A stretch of DNA of 9,721 bases, from contig AWGX01000215.1 in assembly GCA_000495415.1 (NCBI GenBank), forward strand, positions 1 to 9,721, written 5' to 3'. Of this stretch, positions 1-6,818 are shown in pieces. Origin of the DNA: Smithella sp. ME-1. Lineage in GTDB: Bacteria > Desulfobacterota > Syntrophia > Syntrophales > Smithellaceae. The translations under genes were made by a program, and so were the position numbers. Numbering within the stretch: the first letter of the stretch is position 1; each line of letters starts with the position of its first letter. The notes below the pieces were generated by a model. It saw only the letters and a list, made by a program, of their open reading frames with translations, was not told the origin of the DNA and did no database searches.

Positions 1-2
1 CT

Positions 3-116
3 GTCTTGCGGCAGCAGATGGGAGAAGCAGGAAGAGATCGGATTCTTTCCGGATTTACAGTAAATCATTTGGCAGATAGGATAACAAGGGCTTATACCGC
101 TCAAAGTTCCACTTAA
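3..116 (+). CDS. C-terminal end of a GT4-like glycosyltransferase (partial, cut by window start)
   Basis: Frame 3 is open from the window edge to a TAA at 114-116 and encodes 37 residues. The stretch includes MGEAGRDRILSGFTVNHLA followed by ADRITRAY. This pattern, a basic 'M-G-x-x-(G/A)-R-x-R-I/V-L' helix, then a short 'F-(T/S)-V/W' turn, then a final amphipathic helix containing an aromatic residue near the stop, is how GT4 (glycosyltransferase group 1) proteins usually end. The gene runs toward, and stops 24 bp from, the end of the minus-strand glycosyltransferase at 141-1439, so the two are convergent. No hairpin with a T-run is visible between them. Only the tail is visible, so donor and acceptor cannot be inferred. 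It could be an unrelated open frame, but the resemblance plus the glycosyltransferase neighbourhood makes a real gene end likely. Confidence 0.55.
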   Translation, partial: VLRQQMGEAGRDRILSGFTVNHLADRITRAYTAQSST

Positions 117-140
117 TAATATAATAATCAGTTTTTTCAA

Positions 141-1439
141 TTAGCTGCTCAAAGCTGTTTTATAAGCCTGCATTGTTTCCTCGGAGCACTTTTGCCAGCT
201 GAACTTTTTTGCCTGCGCGATGGATTTTGCGGACATGGATTTTCGCAAAGATGAGTTACGGTAAATATCCAGCATACTTTGACACAGGGCTTCACCATCT
301 CCGGGAGAAATCATGATTCCGGCGGCACCGACGACTTCCGGCAGAGAAGATGTGTTGGACGTAATGACCGGAGTGCCGCACTGCATCGCTTCCAAAGGCG
401 GAAGTCCAAACCCTTCATAAAAAGATGGAAAAACAAATGCGGTGGCGCCGCTGTATAAAGCGGCCAGACTTTCATTAGCCGCATATCCGGTGAAAATGAC
501 GCGTTCTCTCAACGTTGAATATTTTGATAATGCGTTGAAGATATCATCATAATTCCAGCCCTTGCGGCCGGTGATCACAAGACACAAATCCTTAATATTT
601 TCCTGTTCGACCAGCTTTGCAAAGCACCGAATCGTATGAGCGATATTCTTCCGGGGCTCTAAAGTATTTAGACTCAGAATGTACGGAACATCGGGGATCT
701 TGAATAGTTTTTTTATCGAAGAAATTTCTTCATCATCGGTACATGGATAAAAATATTCCGATGCGGCCAGGTGAGTAACAAAGACACGGGAAGGGTCAAT
801 ACTATTCCGATAATTGCATAAATCATTCTTTGTTGAATTAGATACGCAGATAATGCAGTCATCCGGATCCAGATTATCTATCACTTTCTCAACCGACGAA
901 GGGCGATTAAATTCAAAATAATTTGGATAAATAATCGGGATTAAATCATGAATGGTTACCATTTTTCTTATAGACTTTAATGCCTTTAAGCTCTCGGGAA
1001 AAGGATGAAATGGAGAATGGTATAAATCTATTGATGGTAATGTCCGCGGATTCAATATTTGAACGCTCTTGCTGGTGCTTGCCTTTTCGTAATGCAGAGA
1101 TTCCCGTAATGATTTGAATGCGTTTCGGAAAGTGCTCAGTCTCAATGCACGTCCGGGTTGTTCGATGATTTGACTAATCTTGTCCGCAAGCTTTTCATAA
1201 AAAGATTTTTCAATCCCCACGGGAATAAGAGGGATGTGTTCCAATTGGTAATTTGCCTGTAAATAAGCTATGGCTTGATTCAAATTTTCCTGAGAAACAC
1301 TCGCACAGAAGTGCAAGTCACAATCTCCTGAGGCCGCAAGTCCCAAGGCAATGTTTTCAACAACTCTGTGAATTCCCGTTTTGTAATGAAGATTGTAGTG
1401 TCCTTTACCAAGTACCGCGATGTCGTATAACACTTTCAT
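141..1439 (-). CDS. Glycosyltransferase family 4 (GT-B fold), probable polysaccharide mannosyl/hexosyltransferase
   Basis: A complete 432-aa protein of normal length for a GT4 enzyme, expected at the cytoplasmic face of the inner membrane, where it would move a sugar from a nucleotide-sugar to a growing lipid-linked or surface glycan. Visible landmarks: the N-terminal acceptor domain begins with a beta strand and a '[11 protein letters not shown]' helix (residues 21-31); HDLIP at 164-168 and VSNSTKNDL at 199-207 are typical of this subgroup; the C-terminal donor domain has LEPRKNI (260-266), TGRKGW (290-295), and an intact E-x7-E motif with Glu342 and Glu350 in EGFGLPPLE followed by AMQCGTPVI. 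No signal peptide or membrane helix is evident. It starts 15 bp after the stop of the upstream glycosyltransferase (1455-2396), so the two are probably co-transcribed; the ribosome binding site is weak. The family is clear, but the sugar specificity is not. Mannosyltransferase is the usual label for relatives with this N-terminus, from memory. Confidence 0.93.
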   Translation of the reverse strand: MKVLYDIAVLGKGHYNLHYKTGIHRVVENIALGLAASGDCDLHFCASVSQENLNQAIAYLQANYQLEHIPLIPVGIEKSFYEKLADKISQIIEQPGRALRLSTFRNAFKSLRESLHYEKASTSKSVQILNPRTLPSIDLYHSPFHPFPESLKALKSIRKMVTIHDLIPIIYPNYFEFNRPSSVEKVIDNLDPDDCIICVSNSTKNDLCNYRNSIDPSRVFVTHLAASEYFYPCTDDEEISSIKKLFKIPDVPYILSLNTLEPRKNIAHTIRCFAKLVEQENIKDLCLVITGRKGWNYDDIFNALSKYSTLRERVIFTGYAANESLAALYSGATAFVFPSFYEGFGLPPLEAMQCGTPVITSNTSSLPEVVGAAGIMISPGDGEALCQSMLDIYRNSSLRKSMSAKSIAQAKKFSWQKCSEETMQAYKTALSS

Positions 1440-1454
1440 GTTGGGGTGCCGTTT

Positions 1455-2396
1455 TTAATTTTTCTTATATTTATCTGAAATCATGGCTTTGATCTTGCCG
1501 GCAATGTCAGCCGTCTTTTTTTGAGCAGTCTGTTTCCTTGGCGCTTGATAACCGTATTGATTAATTTCCTGAAATAAACGGGCGTGCCACTTTCTGAAAT
1601 CATCCCATGTATAGCCTGATACTTTAGACAATTTATGGATTTTGTTATTTTCTATTTGTTTCAACTGATATAAAAGATCAGCATAGTCGTTAAAAACCAA
1701 ATCTTCTTTTGTCTTGATATCATCAAAATAACCGATAGACCTGGAGATCACCGGTATTCCCGCGTAAAAAGCGTTAATAACATCCATGGGTCCTCCCTCG
1801 ATTTCAGAAACAGAAAGCCAGTAATCGAGTGATTGCCAGAATTGATTGCCGGCAACAACACAATCCGCGTCATTTCTTTGCATGTCTTTTAGTGTTTTGT
1901 CCCAGTAATTGTTGGAAAAAACAAATTGAAATATGCTGTTATTTAAATCCTTTGCTAGTTTAACCAATACATCCGGCCTTTTTCTGTTCGTATATTCATA
2001 GGGTCTGCCGGAAATTCCCAGTTTTATTTTTTTAAATTTTAAATTTGGCAGGGGTCCCATACCGGATATCGCTTTAATTTTTGTTAGGGGAATATTCTTT
2101 TCTATCAGGCATTTTAAACCGTGATTGCTCTGGGCTATAATCAAATCTGCTGCATCTAATATTTCCAGAGAGTCGTCTTTTTCAAGATGAGTAAAATAAA
2201 CTATATCAAAATTTGATTTTATTAAGTTTGAATCTATCGACTTCCAGTGTTTCCAGTTAATATAGTAATTAATATCCGCCGTGAAATTTGTTGATCGGGA
2301 ACGCGTCAGTTTGATATCGGCGAATTTTAATTTCATTAATTCATTGCCGATGGTTTCCAGTATCCAGCCGGCAGCCTGCACTACATGAATTTTCAT
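1455..2396 (-). CDS. Divergent GT4-like glycosyltransferase with altered E-x7-E motif
   Basis: A 313-aa protein, shorter than most GT4 enzymes (350-430), with a reduced N-terminal domain. The recognisable part is residues 198-219, EIEGGPMDVINAF then YAGIPVIS. This aligns without gaps to the GT4 nucleotide-sugar site 'E-G-x-x-x-x-x-x-E-A-M-x-x-G-x-P-V-I'. Glu200 is in place, but the second Glu of E-x7-E is Asn208 (codon AAC). An earlier GISGRPYEYTNRKRPD segment (127-142) sits where the inter-domain region of GT-B enzymes lies. The tail after about residue 285 is Lys-rich and probably disordered. The ATG at 2396 has no strong Shine-Dalgarno sequence but begins the typical first beta strand (MKIHVVQAAGW). 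It precedes the GT4 gene at 141-1439 by 15 bp and follows a 763-bp non-coding gap, so it is probably the first gene of a two-gene unit. GT-B fold is likely; activity is uncertain. Confidence 0.78.
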   Translation of the reverse strand: MKIHVVQAAGWILETIGNELMKLKFADIKLTRSRSTNFTADINYYINWKHWKSIDSNLIKSNFDIVYFTHLEKDDSLEILDAADLIIAQSNHGLKCLIEKNIPLTKIKAISGMGPLPNLKFKKIKLGISGRPYEYTNRKRPDVLVKLAKDLNNSIFQFVFSNNYWDKTLKDMQRNDADCVVAGNQFWQSLDYWLSVSEIEGGPMDVINAFYAGIPVISRSIGYFDDIKTKEDLVFNDYADLLYQLKQIENNKIHKLSKVSGYTWDDFRKWHARLFQEINQYGYQAPRKQTAQKKTADIAGKIKAMISDKYKKN

Positions 2397-2724
2397 AAAA
2401 GCTATTTGCCCGTACTATTAAGGTCTTAAGCTATATTGTTCCATGGCGAACATTGATGGCAACTATCTAAAATGAAGGGGACTGTTTGTCAACGATAATA
2501 TCCGATGAAGGTTTGAAATCATTGGTATTTAAATCAATCGCTGGATGATGAGTAGAACCTGTGTTTCTTCATGGGTTTATTCATTTAACACAGACCAATA
2601 AATGCAAGGATAATAAACACTGACATGCAATTTGGTCTTCCTTATATTTCACCGATCAGAAAATGTTTATTAACAGAAAGGTTAATTGATAAGAACTTGC
2701 TTTCATCTGTCGGCAGGATGGAAA

Positions 2725-2738
2725 ACGCCGTCCGGCGT
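2725..2738. repeat. Short GC-rich palindrome
   Basis: ACGCCG, two bases, then CGGCGT: a perfect 6-bp inverted repeat in an AT-rich surround. There is no T-run on either side, so a rho-independent terminator is unlikely. It could be part of a mobile-element end or a protein binding site. Confidence 0.4.
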
Positions 2739-2768
2739 GTCAGAATAATTTGGCTATAGGACATGGGG

Positions 2769-2780
2769 TGTGCGATCACA
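2769..2780. repeat. Palindrome TGTG-CGAT-CACA within a larger imperfect hairpin
   Basis: TGTGCGATCACA is an inverted repeat (TGTG/CACA around CGAT). It is flanked by GGGG on the left and, four bases further out on the right, CCCC, so a longer bulged hairpin spanning about 2765-2788 is possible. It resembles half of a CRP-type site, but the spacing is too short. It lies downstream of the transposase remnant, so a role as an element end is conceivable but unproven. Confidence 0.3.
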
Positions 2781-2839
2781 ACCGCCCCTATATCAATAAG
2801 AACGACCTGGAACATCTATTCGCCGTTCTGGGGAGTCAC

Positions 2840-2854
2840 CTGCCCAACAGGCAG
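2840..2854. repeat. Small hairpin CTGCC-CAACA-GGCAG
   Basis: A 5-bp perfect stem with a 5-nt loop, about 70 bp past the stop codon of the transposase remnant on the minus strand. IS91-family elements carry hairpins near their replication ends, and the position would suit that, but the sequence alone does not prove it. Confidence 0.3.
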
Positions 2855-2921
2855 TTTCGACGGAATTCAGACAAACTTGTCCTGCGCGTCTTAAAGGATT
2901 CTTCAAATAAATCAGAATGCG

Positions 2922-3125
2922 TTATAAATGAATGGAATCATTCCTTGAGTATTCAGGGTCGGCGTAGGCCTGTTGATGTGGAGGATGCGCGTAGGAATCG
3001 GAGGCTTTGGATTCGGATAATGTGGCGACAGAGATTTTCGGCGGCGGTCGTGACCGGATGAGCCAGAATCCCAGAGGTTTGAGGATGTCCCGGATGATCT
3101 GTAAGGGAAAAGATTTGACCCTGCC
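2922..3125 (-). pseudogene. Decayed C-terminal remnant of an IS91-like (Y2) transposase
   Basis: One minus-strand frame reads, from about 3119 down to a TAA at 2922-2924, VKSFPL, then QIIRDILKPLGFWL, then IRSRPPPK, and ends YADPEYSRNDSIHL. IS91-family Y2 transposases typically end this way. A helix 'V-I-x-x-I-L-x-x-L-G-L-W' is followed by a Pro-rich linker and then an acidic aromatic tail of the type 'Y-x-D-P-x-Y'. Only the last 65 or so codons are recognisable. Upstream the reading frame loses sense, there is no start codon or ribosome binding site, and none of the catalytic domain (HUH and tyrosine motifs) or zinc-binding N-terminus is present. Base composition is richer in G/C than the flanking glycosyltransferase genes. 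It sits between two minus-strand glycosyltransferase pairs and is probably a scar of insertion or rearrangement. The identification rests on recalled motif shape, not on an alignment. Confidence 0.5.
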
Positions 3126-3159
3126 CCGGTCTGGTTTTTATCCATCCAGATAACAATAA

Positions 3160-4029
3160 CTAATATTTAAAGTTATCAATCAAAAAATAAAAATATTTGC
3201 GTCCGGTTTCGTAAACAGACGGAAAATATTTTTTAAACCAGTCAAATATTACGAATTGCCGCAGTTTGTGTATTGATTTGATATTGATAACGTTTCCACC
3301 GTATTTCCTGGCTATAAGCTTTTCTTCCCGGATGAAATCATTTATCGATGTAATACTTTTTGAATTCTCCCATTCCCGGAAATTGGATAAAACATCATCA
3401 ACTTTCAGGCATTTTGCCTTTTGAACAATTCTTATCCATAAATCAAGATCGAACGCATAGTGCAGGTTTTCGTTGATGGCTCCGGCATCGTAAAATATTT
3501 TCTTCGTATAGAAGGTCGAAGGCTGAAAAATAACACATCCGCGATTTAATAAAATATCGCCGGTGACATCTACTGCTTTACAAACACACTTTTCCCTGCC
3601 GCTGCCATTAATGACTCTTCCGCTGCCATAGATTAAATCAACATCGCTATGGGCAAGAAAATTGTCCCTGACTATTTGAAAAACTTTCGTATCATTGTAG
3701 TAGTCATCGGAATTGATCCAGGCCAATATATCTCCTTTTGCCCTTCCGAAAGCATTATTGAGCGCTTCCGACTGACCGTTGTCTTTCTGAGACCACCAGC
3801 TAAATTCTATTCCCCGGCATTTGCAGGTAAAATCTTTGCTATTTATCAAATCATCATATTTTTTTATGATCGCCACGGAATTGTCGGTCGAACCGCCGTC
3901 CGCAATAATATAATCGATATAAAAATCGCCTTCCTGCGTGATGACGCTATTTATCGTTTGTTCCAGAAATCTCCCCTGATTGAACGACGGGGTAACTATT
4001 GAAATTACATTATTCAATTCTCTTCTCAT
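3160..4029 (-). CDS. GT2 family glycosyltransferase (GT-A fold)
   Basis: A 289-aa cytoplasmic enzyme with all landmarks of an inverting GT2 transferase. Residues 9-30 (IS then IVTPSFNQGRFLEQTINSVI) form the first strand and helix of the nucleotide-binding fold. DGGSTD (44-49) binds the nucleotide, and WWSQKDNGQSEALNNAF (78-94) is the usual helix before the metal site. NSDD (106-109) supplies the DxD-type metal ligand. QPSTFY (169-174) and FDLDLWIRI (193-201) are the acceptor-side region with the probable catalytic base. The C-terminus has no clear membrane helix. Its start overlaps the end of the upstream GT2 gene (4010-4789) by 20 bp, which indicates coupled translation. A TTG at 4015-4017 would shorten the overlap to 8 bp, but ATG 4029 is kept because nothing favours the alternative. 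It is the last gene of the minus-strand run before the 2397-3159 gap. The sugar transferred is unknown. Confidence 0.92.
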   Translation of the reverse strand: MRRELNNVISIVTPSFNQGRFLEQTINSVITQEGDFYIDYIIADGGSTDNSVAIIKKYDDLINSKDFTCKCRGIEFSWWSQKDNGQSEALNNAFGRAKGDILAWINSDDYYNDTKVFQIVRDNFLAHSDVDLIYGSGRVINGSGREKCVCKAVDVTGDILLNRGCVIFQPSTFYTKKIFYDAGAINENLHYAFDLDLWIRIVQKAKCLKVDDVLSNFREWENSKSITSINDFIREEKLIARKYGGNVINIKSIHKLRQFVIFDWFKKYFPSVYETGRKYFYFLIDNFKY

Positions 4030-4789
4030 AATGTCTTAAAGAATTGTTGGACTGCCATACATACCATGAATAAAATAAACATAAAAATATTTCCCGTGGA
4101 CCGTAAAGAATTCCTTTCATCTTTATTAGACCTTCATACAAAACCACCAGGCTTTCTTTGACTTTTTTAGACAAGGAATAACGTTCCGAATTTCCATAAC
4201 GGGACTTTCCTTCCTTTTTAATATACCGGATATGTTTGGCAAATAGCTGCTGATAAGAATCGCTCCAATAATGTTTGATAAAATGTTTAGACGGCAGCTT
4301 AATTATAATAGGATTTTCTTTATTATATTTAATACCTCTATGAACATAAGGCAAAAATGTAACATTCCTTCTACTCAAAATAATCCTTTTCCGCTTATCA
4401 TTACCTCCCCAAACCGTTCCTTTTAAAAATTTATTTTTAAAAATAAATCTCCAGGGAACACTTATTTCATCAAATTCATTATTCTTCGACAGAAAATCTT
4501 TAATCTCAAAAATCATTTCATTCGGCAAAATTTCGTCTGGATCTATAATCAGAATCAGATTGTTTCTTAATAGGGGGATAACCCGGTAGTGTACCTCTTC
4601 CACCAAATCCATAAAAGGCAGATTAATAATTTTTGTAGCGTATTGCGCAGCTATCTGTAAGGATTTATCACGAGAGCCCAGATCGGCAACAATAAGTTCG
4701 TCGCAAAACAACAGATGCTTTAAGCATTCATCCAAATATTGTTCTTCATTATAAACTACGACCAAGGCTGATATTAAAACTTTATCCAT
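4010..4789 (-). CDS. GT2 glycosyltransferase, LgtF/WaaE-like, with DPDE metal site
   Basis: A 259-aa protein. Residues 6-19 (ISALVVVYNEEQYL) and the following CLKHLLFCDELIVAD are typical of the WaaE/KdtX/LgtF branch of GT2, which adds glucose or heptose-linked sugars to LPS cores. The usual nucleotide motif 'D-S-x-S-x-D' reads ADLGSRDKS (35-43), and the metal motif is DPDE (83-86), as expected for this branch. VHRGIKY (149-155) and FIKHYWSDSYQQL (170-182) match the acceptor half. A hydrophobic GPREIFLCLFYSWYVW segment (230-245) near the end suggests membrane association. The start at 4789 has a good ribosome binding site (AGGTGA about 8 nt upstream). It lies 30 bp after the P-loop kinase gene and overlaps the next GT2 gene by 20 bp. 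The gene is strikingly AT-rich (15 of 60 bases G/C at 4321-4380), which hints at separate origin. The exact acceptor is unknown. Confidence 0.9.
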   Translation of the reverse strand: MDKVLISALVVVYNEEQYLDECLKHLLFCDELIVADLGSRDKSLQIAAQYATKIINLPFMDLVEEVHYRVIPLLRNNLILIIDPDEILPNEMIFEIKDFLSKNNEFDEISVPWRFIFKNKFLKGTVWGGNDKRKRIILSRRNVTFLPYVHRGIKYNKENPIIIKLPSKHFIKHYWSDSYQQLFAKHIRYIKKEGKSRYGNSERYSLSKKVKESLVVLYEGLIKMKGILYGPREIFLCLFYSWYVWQSNNSLRHYEKRIE

Positions 4790-4819
4790 TTAATAATCAC
4801 CTGTCGTAATCTTTGAATT

Positions 4820-5341
4820 CTAACATTTGATGATTGCATCTAATTGATTTATCGCATCATCTATCGTCGCGGTATTTAAAATGTAGGCATCGGCCAGAGC
4901 AATGGGAATAGCCGTGCCGTATGCAATTTCCCGCTGATCGCGCTCATCGAATGCTTGAGGCGAATCATCGGCTCTGCCTCTGGTGCAAATGCGTTCCAGG
5001 CGTAATTTTCTCGGCACCAGAAAAGCGATGACCACACAATCGGCCTTTTTACGAATCAGTTCAATTTCCGGCCATGACCGCATGCCTTCCAGAAAGCCGA
5101 CAGCAGCACCGGAATCAAGAACCGCCTGAAGCGCAAGCCTGGTAACGCCCATGCCATCGGGCCCACGCAGCTCATCGGATATTTTAGCTGTGCCGGTAGC
5201 GCCAGCACCAACACCGCGTTTCTTAACTTCGGCACGAACAATGTCACCGGTTGCGTAATAAACCAACCCTTTGGATTCAGCATAAGTGCGGGCAATATTC
5301 TTCCCTGCCGCAGGCATACCTACGATTACAAATATTTTCAT
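4820..5341 (-). CDS. UPF0200 / dephospho-CoA-kinase-like P-loop nucleotide kinase
   Basis: A 173-aa single-domain P-loop protein, near the usual length of archaeal UPF0200 proteins (about 180). In order: Walker A GMPAAGKN (8-15) after a hydrophobic strand; ATGDIVRAEVKKRG (30-43), the 'G-D-x-x-R-x-E-x-x-x-R-G' signature of the family; FLEGMRSWPEIELIRK (83-98), the 'D/E-G-x-R-s-x-x-E' Walker B-like segment; a lid-like RICTRGRADDSP (117-128); ERDQREIAYG (133-142); and ALADAYILN (148-156) near the end. The last Walker A position, which coordinates magnesium as Ser or Thr in most kinases, is Asn15 here (codon AAT). The ATG at 5341 has a strong ribosome binding site (AGGGGG, 5 nt spacing). The gene opens a probable three-gene run with the two GT2 genes. 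The family is thought to be a nucleotide or dephospho-CoA-type kinase from fold and motifs; its substrate is not established to my knowledge. It is commoner in archaea than in bacteria. Confidence 0.85.
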   Translation of the reverse strand: MKIFVIVGMPAAGKNIARTYAESKGLVYYATGDIVRAEVKKRGVGAGATGTAKISDELRGPDGMGVTRLALQAVLDSGAAVGFLEGMRSWPEIELIRKKADCVVIAFLVPRKLRLERICTRGRADDSPQAFDERDQREIAYGTAIPIALADAYILNTATIDDAINQLDAIIKC

Positions 5342-5365
5342 TCAACCCCCTAACCATATCAAATT

Positions 5366-5371
5366 ATTATA
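5366..5371 (-). promoter_or_regulatory. Possible -10 box ahead of the P-loop kinase gene
   Basis: Read on the minus strand this is an exact TATAAT, 24 bp upstream of the kinase start codon, in the 79-bp gap after the membrane-fusion protein gene. No good -35 hexamer lies 16-18 bp further up, so this may be a weak or activated promoter or chance in an AT-rich gap. An inverted repeat TCAAG/CTTGA (5392-5406) lies just upstream and could be an operator. Confidence 0.3.
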
Positions 5372-5420
5372 TACTGTCTCTTCAAGGGTCACTTGAGTAA
5401 AGAGAAAATCATAAGTATGT

Positions 5421-6623
5421 TTATTGTGATTTTCTGGCCCGGATTTTTGTGCCTTCACTGATTGAATCTTCGGGGTAAGCAACCACTTTTTCTTTTTCTC
5501 TCAAGCCGGAAATGATTTCCGCTGCCAGACCGTTTTTTTGCCCGACTTCAACCATACGCTTGCGCGCTTTTCCCTTCTCTTCAACAAATACTGCCCACTC
5601 GGCCCCAGACCGGAAAAGAGCACTGGCGGGAACCTGAAGAACATCTTTCACTTCCCAAATAATAAAATGAGCTTCCATGCGAAAACCATCGCCCAATACA
5701 TTCCATTTTTCCGGCGGGGAAGTAATTTCAACAATAACCAGAACTCTCTGTTCTTCTACGCCCAGACTGGAGATTTTTGTAAATCCGGCCGGTTCAATCA
5801 GCCGCACTACGCCTGTAAGCGGTTCATCTTTACCCCATCGTTTGAACAAAACCGGTGTACCTTTTTTTATTTTCACCGCGTCGGAAGACAAAACTTCGAC
5901 ACGGACTTCCAGATTTTTGACGTCACCGATATCTATCAGCGGCTCGCCGACATTAACCGCACCTTCACTTTCGCGGTACACCCTGAACACGGCACCGCTC
6001 AATGGCGCGGATATTGCCACACTATCATGGCCACTATTTCGTTCTGTAAAATTCTGCAGTGTTATTTTGGCTCTTTCCAACTCGGCTCTGGCCACATTTA
6101 CCTCGGCCGCAGCCGAACTCTGCAATGCTCTCGCTTTTTGTGCCTCTGAATCTATCTGATCGAACTGATCCTTGGAAATGGAACCTTTCGCATATAAAGC
6201 TTTTAATCTTGTGAGCCGTTGCTCAATGTAACCGGTGTCGGCTTTCGCCACCCGTTCTCTTTCCATGGCGGCCTTGAGTGCAGCTTCGGCAGAAGAAACG
6301 GCCGCCTGAGCCGTCGCGCGGCTGCGGGGATCAAGCGCCTGTGAGTGCAACGGTTCCAGAACAGCAACGATCTGTCCTTTCTTTACCGTATCTCCTACTT
6401 TTACATTGATACGCCGCATGTATCCCGCTGTGGGTGCAGAGATGGTGAAACGATCTTTCAGGCGGGTTCGTCCTTCTTCTTCTATCGTAATCTGGAGTGG
6501 ACCACGCTTGACTGCAACGATATCCACATCCTGAGTTTTAGGTAGAAAGCCATAAATAAGCAAAACGATAACTATCGCTAAAACACTGATTACTAATACT
6601 TTTCTGCGTAACGAATGATTCAT
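5421..6623 (-). CDS. Periplasmic membrane-fusion (adaptor) protein, HlyD/MacA type
   Basis: A 400-aa adaptor that would link an inner-membrane ABC permease to an outer-membrane channel. The N-terminus MNHSLRRKVL is followed by one membrane helix (about 9-26, rich in Val, Ile and Leu) with positive charges on the cytoplasmic side. Residues about 32-90 form the first half of a barrel-sandwich (lipoyl-like) domain, with ISAPTAGYMRRINVKVGDTV (61-80) and KGQIVAVLE. An Ala/Glu-rich alpha-helical hairpin follows (about 103-192, coiled coil). The returning half-barrel is at 201-234 (AISAPLSGAVFRVY, then VGEPLIDIGD). A beta-barrel and a membrane-proximal domain come after (about 237-330 and 331-397, with LQVPASALF at 329-337). 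The start has GGAG 9 nt upstream. It follows the FtsX-type permease gene by 195 bp and most likely works with it. No ATPase gene follows; the next gene is the unrelated kinase. Adaptors of this kind pair with MacB-like or DevC-like exporters of peptides, lipids or glycolipids. Confidence 0.93.
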   Translation of the reverse strand: MNHSLRRKVLVISVLAIVIVLLIYGFLPKTQDVDIVAVKRGPLQITIEEEGRTRLKDRFTISAPTAGYMRRINVKVGDTVKKGQIVAVLEPLHSQALDPRSRATAQAAVSSAEAALKAAMERERVAKADTGYIEQRLTRLKALYAKGSISKDQFDQIDSEAQKARALQSSAAAEVNVARAELERAKITLQNFTERNSGHDSVAISAPLSGAVFRVYRESEGAVNVGEPLIDIGDVKNLEVRVEVLSSDAVKIKKGTPVLFKRWGKDEPLTGVVRLIEPAGFTKISSLGVEEQRVLVIVEITSPPEKWNVLGDGFRMEAHFIIWEVKDVLQVPASALFRSGAEWAVFVEEKGKARKRMVEVGQKNGLAAEIISGLREKEKVVAYPEDSISEGTKIRARKSQ

Positions 6624-6669
6624 CAGACTATTCTCCGTTAAAATTATTGCATGTTTTTATCAATATACC

Positions 6670-6704
6670 ACTTCGATTTGAAGTTGCCGCCTATACGGCG
6701 TCAA
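6670..6704 (-). promoter_or_regulatory. Candidate promoter with overlapping inverted repeats before the membrane-fusion gene
   Basis: On the minus strand a TTGACG (6699-6704) and a TCAAAT (6676-6681) are separated by exactly 17 bp, a plausible sigma-70 pair (5 of 6 and 4 of 6 matches). Two inverted repeats overlap it: GCCG-6-CGGC (6686-6699) within the spacer and into the -35, and ACTTC-5-GAAGT (6670-6684) across the -10. That arrangement is typical of an operator. It would let the membrane-fusion gene be transcribed separately from the permease, from about 50 bp upstream of its start. The rest of the 195-bp gap shows no other feature. It could be chance. Confidence 0.33.
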
Positions 6705-6818
6705 TTCCCGCTAAGGTACAAACCAATTTTTATTGTGCTCCCTTCGGTTGCACATACGGTCAAAGGATAACGAGGCTGCCAACAAAATTAGTCACAGAAA
6801 GCGAATTTGTATATATCA

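Larger units (their letters stand above)
2397..2921. other. Intergenic stretch without a supported gene
   Basis: No convincing coding frame on either strand. A plus-strand open frame at 2750-3061 (103 codons) has no recognisable protein character, no ribosome binding site, and overlaps the transposase remnant on the other strand. The minus strand just above the glycosyltransferase start at 2396 should carry its promoter: TTGCCA (around 2457-2462, read on the minus strand) is a possible -35, but no good -10 box sits at 16-18 bp, so no promoter is called. The right half (2700-2860) has three short palindromes listed separately. They may belong to the end of the decayed mobile element next to them. 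Confidence 0.6.

Noticed and set aside
2769..2780. CRP/FNR-type regulator site
   Set aside because: TGTG and CACA are separated by only four bases instead of the spacing needed for a CRP dimer, and no promoter is adjacent.
2750..3061. Plus-strand open frame of 103 codons in the intergenic gap
   Set aside because: No ribosome binding site, no recognisable motif, and it overlaps the transposase-like remnant whose motifs read on the other strand.
3649..4002. Plus-strand open frame of 117 codons
   Set aside because: Antisense shadow of the GT2 gene, which has all expected motifs on the minus strand.
5392..5406. Rho-independent terminator after the membrane-fusion gene
   Set aside because: The TCAAG/CTTGA stem is short and AT-leaning, with no T-run after it on the minus strand.
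5538..6149. Plus-strand open frame of 203 codons
   Set aside because: Lies entirely antisense to the membrane-fusion gene. Its product is rich in Phe, His and Cys with no domain character and no ribosome binding site, while the minus strand has a full adaptor.
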